From Mayamaea pseudoterrestris (taxonomy: Eukaryota > Bacillariophyta > Bacillariophyceae > Sellaphorales > Sellaphoraceae), in contig BROI01000028.1 of assembly GCA_027923505.1 (NCBI GenBank), forward strand, positions 124,001-188,000: 64,000 nt of DNA, in the 5' to 3' direction. How positions within the stretch are numbered: position 1 is the first letter of the stretch; every line of letters begins with the position of its first letter. The notes under the pieces were generated by a model. The model did not search any database, had not been told where the DNA came from, and saw only the letters and a list, made by a program, of their open reading frames with translations. Positions 15,101 to 24,494 of this stretch are shown in pieces. The translations under genes and the position numbers were made by a program.

Positions 15101-17394
15101 CAAGTTGTCACCAATATCATTGCCGTCCCCTGAGACACTAGCCAGGCATACCATCTTGTAGCGCAGCCTGAATAATGATGTTGGCACCATTCTGGTGTCA
15201 TTTGGGTGTATACATGGCCTGCTGTAGGGGCGTTTGAATGTCACGGCATCTGCAGGCTGAGACTGGTGACAAGTTGTCACCAATATCATTGCCGTCCCCT
15301 GAGACACTAGCCAGGCATACCATCTTGTAGCGCAGCCTGAATAATGATGTTGGCACCATTCTGGTGTCATTTGGGTGTATACATGGCCTGCTGTAGGGGC
15401 GTTTGAATGTCACGGCATCTGCAGGCTGAGACTGGTGACAAGTTGTCACCAATATCATTGCCGTCCCCTGAGACACTAGCCAGGCATACCATCTTGTAGC
15501 GCAGCCTGAATAATGATGTTGGCACCATTCTGGTGTCATTTGGGTGTATACATGGCCTGCTGTAGGGGCGTTTGAATGTCACGGCATCTGCAGGCTGAGA
15601 CTGGTGACAAGTTGTCACCAATATCATTGCCGTCCCCTGAGACACTAGCCAGGCATACCATCTTGTAGCGCAGCCTGAATAATGATGTTGGCACCATTCT
15701 GGTGTCATTTGGGTGTATACATGGCCTGCTGTAGGGGCGTTTGAATGTCACGGCATCTGCGGGCTGAGACTGGTGACAAGTTGTCACCAATATCATTGCC
15801 GTCCCCTGAGACACTAGCCAGGCATACCATCTTGTAGCGCAGCCTGAATAATGATGTTGGCACCATTCTGGTGTCATTTGGGTGTATACATGGCCTGCTG
15901 TAGGGGCGTTTGAATGTCACGGCATCTGCAGGCTGAGACTGGTGACAAGTTGTCACCAATATCATTGCTGTCCCCTGAGACACTAGCCAGGCATACCATC
16001 TTGTAGCGCAGCCTGAATAATGATGTTGGCACCATTCTGGTGTCATTTGGGTGTATACATGGCCTGCTGTAGGGGCGTTTGAATGTCACGGCATCTGCGG
16101 GCTGAGACTGGTGACAAGTTGTCACCAATATCAGTGCCGACCCCTGAGACACTAGCCAGGCATACCATCTTGTAGCGCAGCCTGAATAATGATGTTGGCA
16201 CAATTCTGGTGTCATTTGGGTGTATACATGGCCTGCTGTAGGGGCGTTTGAATGTCACGGCATCTGCAGGCTGAGACTGGTGACAAGTTGTCACCAATAT
16301 CATTGCCGTCCCCTGAGACACTAGCCAGGCATACCATCTTGTAGCGCAGCCTGAATAATGATGTTGGCACCATTCTGGTGTCATTTGGGTGTATACATGG
16401 CCTGCTGTAGGGGCGTTTGAATGTCACGGCATCTGCGGGCTGAGACTGGTGACAAGTTGTCACCAATATCATTGCCGTCCCCTGAGACACTAGCCAGGCA
16501 TACCATCTTGTAGCGCAGCCTGAATAATGATGTTGGCACAATTCTGGTGTCATTTGGGTGTATACATGGCCTGCTGTAGGGGCGTTTGAATGTCACGGCA
16601 TCTGCAGGCTGAGACTGGTGACAAGTTGTCACCAATATCATTGCCGTCCCCTGAGACACTAGCCAGGCATACCATCTTGTAGCGCAGCCTGAATAATGAT
16701 GTTGGCACCATTCTGGTGTCATTTGGGTATATTCATGGCCTGCTGTAGGGGCGTTTGAATGTCACGGCATCTGCAGGCTGAGACTGGTGACAAGTTGTCA
16801 CCAATATCATTGCTGTCCCCTGAGACACTAGCCAGGCATACCATCTTGTAGCGCAGCCTGAATAATGATGTTGGCACCATTCTGGTGTCATTTGGGTGTA
16901 TACATGGCCTGCTGTAGGGGCGTTTGAATGTCACGGCATCTGCGGGCTGAGACTGGTGACAAGTTGTCACCAATATCATTGCCGTCCCCTGAGACACTAG
17001 CCAGGCATACCATCTTGTAGCGCAGCCTGAATAATGATGTTGGCACCATTCTGGTGTCATTTGGGTGTATACATGGCCTGCTGTAGGGGCGTTTGAATGT
17101 CACGGCATCTGCAGGCTGAGACTGGTGACAAGTTGTCACCAATATCATTGCCGTCCCCTGAGACACTAGCCAGGCATACCATCTTGTAGCGCAGCCTGAA
17201 TAATGATGTTGGCACCATTCTGGTGTCATTTGGGTATATTCATGGCCTGCTGTAGGGGCGTTTGAATGTCACGGCATCTGCAGGCTGAGACTGGTGACAA
17301 GTTGTCACCAATATCATTGCTGTCCCCTGAGACACTAGCCAGGCATACCATCTTGTAGCGCAGCCTGAATAATGATGTTGGCACCATTCTGGTG

Positions 17395-19600
17395 TCATTT
17401 GGGTATATTCATGGCCTGCTGTAGGGGCGTTTGAATGTCACGGCATCTGCGGGCTGAGACTGGTGACAAGTTGTCACCAATATCATTGCTGTCCCCTGAG
17501 ACACTAGCCAGGCATACCATCTTGTAGCGCAGCCTGAATAATGATGTTGGCACCATTCCGGTGTCATTTGGGTGTATACATGGCCTGCTGTAGGGGCGTT
17601 TGAATGTCACGGCATCTGCAGGCTGAGACTGGTGACAAGTTGTCACCAATATCATTGCCGTCCCCTGAGACACTAGCCAGGCATACCATCTTGTAGCGCA
17701 GCCTGAATAATGATGTTGGCACCATTCTGGTGTCACTTGGGGACCTACATGGCCTGCTGTAGGGGCGTTTGAATGTCACGGCATCTGCGGGCTGAGACTG
17801 GTGACAAGTTGTCACCAATATCATTGCCGTCCCCTGAGACACTAGCCAGGCATACCATCTTGTAGCGCAGCTTGAATAATGATGTTGGCAATATTCTGGT
17901 GACATTTGGGTGTATACATGGCCTGCTGTAGGGGCGTTTGAATGTCACGGCATCTGCAGGCTGAGACTGGTGACAAGTTGTCACCAATATCATTGCCATC
18001 CCCTGAGACACTAGCCAGGTATACCATCTTGTAGCGCAGCCTGAATAATGATGTTGGCACAATTCTGGTGTCATTTGGGTGTATACATGGCCTGCTGTAG
18101 GGGCGTTTGAATGTCACGGCATCTGCAGGCTGAGACTGGTGACAAGTTGTCACCAATATCATTGCCATCCCCTTAGACACTAGCCAGGCATACCAGCTTG
18201 TAGCGCAGCCTGAATAGTGATGTTGGCACCATTCTGGTGTCATTTGGGTATATTCATGGCCTGCTGTAAAGGCGTTTGAATGTCACGGCATCTGAAGGCT
18301 GAGACTGGTGACAAGTTGTCACCAATATCATTGCCGTCCCCTGAGACACTAGCCAGGCATACCATCTTGTAGCGCAGCCTGAATAATGATGTTGGCACCA
18401 TTCTGGTGTCATTTGGGTATATTCATGGCCTGCTGTAGGGGCGTTTGAATGTCACGGCATCCGCGGGCTGAGACTGGTGACAAGTTGTCACCAATATCAT
18501 TGCCGTCCCCTGAGACACTAGCCAGGCATACCATCTTGTAGCGCAGCCTGAATAATGATGTTGGCACCATTCTGGTGTCATTTGGGTGTATACATGGCCT
18601 GCTGTAGGGGCGTTTGAATGTCACGGCATCTGCAGGCTGAGACTGGTGACAAGTTGTCACCAATATCATTGCTGTCCCCTGAGACACTAGCCAGGCATAC
18701 CATCTTGTAGCGCAGCCTGAATAATGATGTTGGCACCATTCTGGTGTCATTTGGGTGTATACATGGCTTGCTGTAGGGGCGTTTGAATGTCACGGCATCT
18801 GCAGGCTGAGACTGGTGACAAGTTGTCACCAATATCATTGCTGTCCCCTGAGACACTAGCCAGGCATACCATCTTGTAGCGCAGCTTGAATAATGATGTT
18901 GGCAATATTCTGGTGACATTTGGGTATATACATGGCCTGCTGTAGGGGCGTTTGAATGTCACGGCATCTGCAGGCTGAGACTGGTGACAAGTTGTCACCA
19001 ATATCATTGCCGTCCCCTGAGACACTAGCCAGGCATACCATCTTGTAGCGCAGCCTGGATAATGATGTTGGCACAATTCTGGTGTCATTTGGGTGTATAC
19101 ATGGCCTGCTGTAGGGGCGTTTGAATGTCACGGCATCTGCAGGCTGAGACTGGTGACAAGTTGTCACCAATATCATTGCCGTCCCCTGAGACACTAGCCA
19201 GGCATACCATCTTGTAGCGCAGCCTGAATAGTGATGTTGGCACCATTCTGGTGTCATTTGGGTGTATACATGGCCTGCTGTAGGGGCGTTTGAATGTCAC
19301 GGCATCTGCGGGCTGAGACTGGTGACAAGTTGTCACCAATATCATTGCCGTCCCCTGAGACACTAGCCAGGCATACCATCTTGTAGCGCAGCCTGAATAA
19401 TGATGTTGGCACCATTCTGGTGTCATTTGGGTATATTCATGGCCTGCTGTAGGGGCGTTTGAATGTCACGGCATCCGCGGGCTGAGACTGGTGACAAGTT
19501 GTCACCAATATCATTGCTGTCCCCTGAGACACTAGCCAGGCATACCATCTTGTAGCGCAGCCTGAATAATGATGTTGGCACCATTCTGGTTTCATTTGGG
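17395..19600 (+). repeat. 1,014-bp higher-order repeat block (six monomers), two imperfect copies
   Basis: Several rare monomer variants recur exactly 1,014 bp (6 x 169) apart. CTTGAATAAT with a following AATATTCTGGTGACA occurs at 17,871 and 18,885. CACAATTCTGG occurs around 18,061 and 19,075. TGAATAGTGA occurs at 18,211 and 19,225. CCGCGG occurs at 18,461 and 19,475. The GTATATTCATGG variant occurs near 17,403, 18,417 and 19,431. A shorter two-monomer (338-bp) periodicity appears at about 15.9-16.7 kb, where AATTCTGG preceded by CAC occurs at 16,202 and 16,540. The blocks are not identical, so the duplication is not brand new. Confidence 0.8.
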
Positions 19601-20987
19601 TGTATACATGGCCTGCTGTAGGGGCGTTTGAATGTCACGGCATCTGCAGGCTGAGACTGGTGACAAGTTGTCACCAATATCATTGCCGTCCCCTGAGACA
19701 CTAGCCAGGCATACCATCTTGTAGCGCAGCCTGAATGATGATGTTGGCACCATTCTGGTGTCATTTGGGTGTATACATTGCCTGCTGTAGGGGCGTTTGA
19801 ATGTCACGGCATCTGCAGGCTGAGACTGGTGACAAGTTGTCACCAATATCATTGCCGTCCCCTGAGACACTAGCCAGGCATACCATCTTGTAGCGCAGCC
19901 TGAATAATGATGTTGGCACCATTCTGGTGTTATTTGGGTGTATACATGGCCTGCTGTAGGGGCGTTTGAATGTCACGGCATCTGCAGGCTGAGACTGGTG
20001 ACAAGTTGTCACCAATATCATTGCCGTCCCCTGAGACACTAGCCAGGCATACCATCTTGTAGCGCAGCCTGAATAATGATGTTGGCACCAATCTGGTGTC
20101 ATTTGGGTATAATCATGGCCTGCTGAAAAGGCATTTGAATCTCAAGGCATTCGCGGGCTGAGACTGGTGACAAGTTGTCACCAATATCATTGCCGTCCCC
20201 TGAGACACTAGCCAGGCATACCATCTTGTAGCGCAGCCTGAATAATGATGTTGGCACCATTCTGGTGTCATTTGGGTGTATACATGGCCTGCTGTAGGGG
20301 CGTTTGAGTGTCACGGCATCTGCGGGCTGAGACTGGTGACAAGTTTTCACCAATATCATTGTTGTCTCTTGAGACACTAGCCATGCGTACCATCTTGTAG
20401 CGCAGCCTGAATAATGATGTTGGCACCATTGTGGTGTATTTTTGGCACCTACAGGGCTTGCTGTAGGGGCGTTTGAATGTCACGGCATCTGCGGGCTGAG
20501 ACTGGTGACAAGTTGTCACCAAATACATTGCCCTTACCTGAGACACCCGCCAAGCCTACCATCTTGTATGTAGCGCTGCCTGAATAATGATGTTGGCACC
20601 CTTCTGGTGTGAATTTGGGCACCTACAGGGCTTGCTGTAGGTGCGTTTGAATGTTGCGGCATCTGTGGGTTGAGATTGGTGACAAGTTGTCACCAAATAC
20701 ATTGCCATGCCCTGAGACACCCGCCAAGCCAACCATCTTGTAGCGCAGCCTGAAATAAGGATGCTAGCACCAGTCTGACTTGATTTGGACATACACATCA
20801 TGACTCCAGGTATGGGCATTCAAAAGGTATGGCAGCTTCTCAGCAGTCATTTGGCAGTCTACTGAGACACCAGCCAGGCATACCGGTACCATCTTGCAGC
20901 ACAGCCTAAAAAATGATATTGGCACTATTCATGTGCAATTTTGGTATATACATGAACAGAGCAATCCTACTACATAATTATATTCTT

Positions 20988-21625
20988 ATAGCTGGCTGAG
21001 CTTGTCCCATGCAACCTGTCCAATTGCAGCATTCTGTACTCCGGTCCCAGTCAAGTCAACCACGATGAGTTCGTCTCCCTCGTGACCCGGTTTTCCATTG
21101 ACAAGTTACCCTAGCTCGCAGTAGACATTGCTGTCCGTCATGATGCCAACCTGAAGGGCTGAACAAAGCTCTCCAACCTTGGAGGTTTGCTTGGTGAGAT
21201 CACTGATGTACTTGCTTGCCTTGAGTACGTCGACAGGAATTTCCTGCTTGGTTGGCTGATCACTCCCAGATGCAATAATGGTTGTACCAGGCTATGACAA
21301 CATGCTCAGCTCCAAAATGGGTGAACTCCTGGTTGTTTGCATGTAGATACAGTTTGATATGCTGCAGAGCTCCACCGCCAAATTCACCACTTCAAAGTCA
21401 ACTCCCAGCTCCTCGCTCATTTCCAAATCAAACTCATTGGAGCCAGCCAGTCCATAGCTACTCCCTTCATGTCTGGATGAATCACATGGGCTGCTCGCGC
21501 CATGTTTCTTGCAATGGCGCCGCATCCAACGAATCCCACCGTCAGTGACTTTTTGGATCAGTTGTATACTTGAGACTAATAGCACCAGCTGCACCAGTTT
21601 GTAGATCTGTCATGAATCAATTCTC
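20988..21625 (-). pseudogene. Decayed ornithine cyclodeaminase / mu-crystallin family gene
   Basis: On the minus strand, pieces of one protein appear in order but in different frames. They are MTDLQTGAAGAISLKYT (near 21,612), LTVGFVGCGAIARNMARA (near 21,547, the Rossmann glycine motif), a segment ending IYMQTTRSSPILELSM (near 21,300), DQPTKQEIPVDVLKASKY (near 21,230), and a C-terminal IVVDLTGTGVQNAAIGQ (near 21,050). The order and the GTGVQ tail match the ornithine cyclodeaminase/mu-crystallin family of NAD(P)-dependent enzymes, normally about 320 residues. Here the N-terminal third is missing, there are at least two frame changes, and there is an in-frame stop after VYCELG. The remnant directly abuts the satellite array and has no credible promoter or start. 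Confidence 0.75.
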
Positions 21626-22370
21626 CTGAAAAAAGCTAATGGAGCTCCCGCTGACGCGTCAACGACGCTTAAGACACCTGATCGGACGGCTGCTGCAATA
21701 ATGGAATACTCTCTTAACATCGCTCTTTTCCATATAGTCCTATGAATCATGAAGAAGCCATCTGCAAGAAAGAATGGAATTTGGTGGCTAAATAGGCAAG
21801 TTATGCGCTGGTTTCTATGAGATCAACCGTGGTGGTTTTCGTCGTGAGTTGCATGCTCGACGAACCGCTACTGGAGACTGTTAGAGCTAGGGTTTGATGA
21901 CGTGGTTGCACCGTGAAACGAAACATTGAAAGCCCGCTGATTGGTTATTGCACCATTGTTTCATTGCACGGTGCAATGAAACAACGAAACATCCGCCGCT
22001 AGTTTCGCGCCTAAAGATCATCCGTCTTCTCTTGGCACGTTGGTGGGTCGCTCGCTGGGCGTTTTCAAACGAACCTCCCTGACGTCATGCACCCGGCTTG
22101 CGCGCACTGACGGGTGTTTCATCCAACGCAAGCCCTTCCATCCATTCGGAAAGGAATCGGCGAGGTTTCGCCTCGCTCGCCTATGTAATCGTCACGATGG
22201 AATTGCTCAACCGCCGCGCATTGGAGGTCGATGCTCGCAGGAGGCTCGCGGAAACACACCAGCGATAGGATCCATCCAAACGCATCATTCACAAATCGAC
22301 CTTCGTCTCGGATTTATTCGCACTTTCTGCAGCAGATCCTCACACTCGACACTCTCAAGACTAAACCAAG
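21626..22370. other. Intergenic region and promoter side of the secreted-protein gene
   Basis: No convincing gene is seen. The stretch holds a 29-bp perfect palindrome (21,956-21,984) and, closer to the downstream gene, ordinary mixed-composition sequence likely to be promoter and 5' leader. An open frame at 22,040-22,429 crosses the real start of the next gene in another frame and is taken as noise. Confidence 0.5.
21956..21984. repeat. 29-bp perfect palindrome (14-bp arms, 1-base centre)
   Basis: The left arm TTGTTTCATTGCAC (21,956-21,969) is followed by one G and its exact reverse complement (21,971-21,984). A related GCACCGTGAAACGAAAC lies about 45 bp upstream, so the sequence may belong to a small family of GAAAC-type sites. 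It lies about 390 bp upstream of the secreted-protein start. It could be a regulatory site, a hairpin or the relic of a small inverted-repeat element. Confidence 0.8.
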
Positions 22371-23385
22371 ATGAAGTTTGCCACCACCATGCTCCTCGCT
22401 GCCACTGCTTCGGTCGCCTCGGCCGCTAGCGTGCGCGCCACGGCTGGACTCTTGTCCAAGGCTCGTCGCCTCGAAGATGCGGAACAGCAACAAGACGAGG
22501 GTGACGAGTACTCGTTCCTTTCTGGATACTCTGCCCACCTCATTGGCTGTGCTGCTGGAGAAATCTACAAGAGCAACAATGGCGACAGTGAGTACGCGTC
22601 TGTCATTTTCCGACTTTGTCCAGCGGACTCTTGTGATGCTGACAGCGCCGTTGGTTGCAAGAATGGATACGGAGACTATGTCATTGGCATCAACTCGTTT
22701 GTTCAGGCCTACGTCGAACAAAACAAGGACAACATGCAGGGCGACGATGCCAATGACATGAACCCAGACCAGTACGCTGAGTGCCGTCAGATCGACTACC
22801 AGCCGGAGGATGATGGCGCCGAGGCCGTTGCCTACTATGTCGGACCTGCCTGCGCAGGAACGACTGGACTCAAGCTTGAGCTCTTTTCGGACGAGACTTG
22901 CTCCACTGCTGCGGACGGTGTCTCATACGCTGACATTTCGGGCGGAGCCACTCTTCCCTACTCGAACGGCAAGCTTGCCAGCACCAAGTGCCAAGCTTGC
23001 TCGGTCACGGACGAAGACGGCAACACGGAGATTTCCGACTTGTGCATGAACACGTACATGTACTCGGGACATTGCGAGAGCAAGATGCAGAAGAACAGCC
23101 AATACAGTTCCAACGACGAGAGTGCCTGCGAGTACATTACATCCATCACCAAGAAGTCGTCGACGGGTGGAAACGCTGGTGCCGCCATTGGTTGGGTCAT
23201 TTTCGCATTAGTCAGTAAGTAACAACTGAAGCGAGTCTCTCTTTCCTGCTTTGTTTCTCGCATGATTTTAACATTCGCCTTCGTGATCATTTTCCACTTT
23301 AGTTGTCGCTGCCGGTGGATACGGATACAGCAAGTGGTGGATGCACAAGAAGAACTCGCAATCAGAGGGTGTCATTATGAGCTAA
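22371..23385 (+). CDS. Secreted or type I membrane protein, acidic and Cys-rich, function unknown
   Basis: Two exons (22,371-22,214+1,000, that is 22,371-23,214, and 23,303-23,385) give 308 residues. The 88-bp intron has a GTAAGT donor and a TTTAG acceptor. Residues 1-18 (MKFATTMLLAATASVASA) are a clear signal peptide, followed by a dibasic RRL segment. The body is acidic and Cys-rich, with scattered Cys pairs. The splice join completes a C-terminal membrane segment (AAIGWVIFALVIVAAGGYGY, about residues 271-290), followed by a short basic tail SKWWMHKKN. The N-terminal portion is therefore expected outside the cell or in an endomembrane lumen. I do not recognise a named family. The layout resembles secreted Cys-rich proteins of stramenopile algae, which is inference. 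Without splicing the tail would end three residues into the intron. Confidence 0.85.
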
Positions 23386-23693
23386 GCCGATGCCAAGCCC
23401 GTTTGAACTTTGCTCTATGCTGGTCAATGACGGTGTATCTCATTGACTGCCGATTGTAAATACCCTTGCGCGGCCGTGTTTCTTGTTTTTGCATAAAATT
23501 ATACAGTGCGGTGAAAGTAATCGTATTTGATTAGTAAGCCGAATTGTTTGCGGTTACATTACATACTAATAGGATATTGTAAATAGCTTCTTTGGACCTT
23601 TGAAGCCGGCGTCACGTCACTCTCGCTATGTGGAGTGCACGGCATGCATTCACGACATTCATCAGTGCCAATCGACCCCACCACTATCATACT

Positions 23694-24299
23694 ATGAAAG
23701 TCCCAACCGTACTCATTTGTCCTGGAAATGGCTGTTCGAATATACGAAGATCGAACTGGTATGGCGTGCTGCACGACCAACTAAACCAGGCTGGAATTCC
23801 ATCCATCTGCGAAGACTTTCCGGATCCACACGCTGCTCGGCGCAGCATTTGGATCCCTCACATGAGGAAACTTGTGGAGAAGAATTGTCTAGGTGATCCA
23901 ACAAATGTCATTTTGGTTGGACATAGCTCTGGCGCCCAGGCTGTGCTTCGGTACGCCGAAGAGTATACATGCGCGGCGGCAGTATTGGTGGCGGCAACGT
24001 ATACAGATCTCGGCGACGCTGGAGAACGGGCGTCAGGCTACTATCCTCAAGCAAAAGGAAAGCTTGAAGAGAATCCGTACTTGTTTGAGATGATGAAGAA
24101 GAACTGTGCTGTTTGGCACCAATTTCACTCGGACGATGATCCGTTCATTCCATTGGCCGAGGCGGAACGAATACGAAGTGGCTTGGGCTTGATGGATGAG
24201 CATTACCACATGCTTCCAGGACGATCGCACTTCTTTGAGCCATTCGTGGAGTTGATGGATGTAATACAATCCATCGTTGAGGATAGCTCCACGTTCTAG
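23694..24299 (+). CDS. RBBP9/YdeN-like serine hydrolase (alpha/beta fold)
   Basis: 201 residues, close to the usual size of the RBBP9 (retinoblastoma-binding protein 9) family of small serine hydrolases. The family hallmark near the N terminus is present (VLICPGNGCSNIRRSNWYG). The nucleophile elbow GHSSG gives Ser78. An Asp in HSDDDPFIPL (about 147-149) and His179 in GRSHFFEP complete the triad. I start at 23,694 because the family normally begins right before this strand. An upstream in-frame ATG at 23,628 would add 22 residues (MWSARHAFTTF...) that could act as a targeting presequence. The substrate in this organism is unknown; RBBP9 homologues have aminopeptidase-type hydrolase activity. 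Single exon, same strand as both neighbours. Confidence 0.85.
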   Translation: MKVPTVLICPGNGCSNIRRSNWYGVLHDQLNQAGIPSICEDFPDPHAARRSIWIPHMRKLVEKNCLGDPTNVILVGHSSGAQAVLRYAEEYTCAAAVLVAATYTDLGDAGERASGYYPQAKGKLEENPYLFEMMKKNCAVWHQFHSDDDPFIPLAEAERIRSGLGLMDEHYHMLPGRSHFFEPFVELMDVIQSIVEDSSTF

Positions 24300-24494
24300 A
24301 ATCATTAGCCCTTGAAGTATTAGCTAAAACAGTAACCATGCGACATAAAGATTGACTTGTGCGTTGCGCGCGTGGAAATCACTTACTTCTTCTTTCTTGT
24401 GGACCGACAAAAGCTCGAGCATCCATTCGCAGTAGTCAGCAAGGAGTTTCAAAGACGCCACCTACCAACACCCACTTCGACAAGCGTAGCGCGC

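Larger units (their letters stand above)
1..20957 (+). repeat. 169-bp tandem satellite array, about 123 monomers
   Basis: The same unit recurs every 169 bp from the first base; for example, TGTAGCGCAG occurs at 2 and again at 171. All copies are head to tail. Copies between about 9.6 and 15.7 kb are almost identical. Copies in the first 5 kb and after about 20.1 kb carry many substitutions and small indels, and the last ones (about 20,400-20,957) decay into unique sequence. The left end lies outside the window. The period is close to nucleosome repeat length, as in many centromeric or subtelomeric satellites, but nothing here shows which location applies. Each monomer on the minus strand has a stop in only one of three frames, and 169 is one more than a multiple of three. 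This produces regular open frames of about 113 codons that I regard as artefacts. No gene is embedded in the array. Confidence 0.98.

Noticed and set aside
43-20819. Dozens of regular minus-strand open frames of about 113 codons (some 164-242) inside the satellite
   Set aside because: They repeat exactly with the 169-bp unit, overlap each other in different frames, and arise because the monomer has a stop in only one minus-strand frame. Longer ones appear where a monomer has a small indel. There is no start context, intron or codon signature of a gene.
20556-20819. Minus-strand frame at the array edge resembling an expressed small protein
   Set aside because: It is translated degenerate satellite monomer.
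1-20957. CRISPR array
   Set aside because: There are no unique spacers between short repeats: the whole 169-bp unit repeats, in a clearly eukaryotic setting.
21292-21594. 100-codon minus-strand frame as an intact gene
   Set aside because: Only its second half matches the ornithine cyclodeaminase family. The first half matches in another frame, so it is part of a pseudogene.
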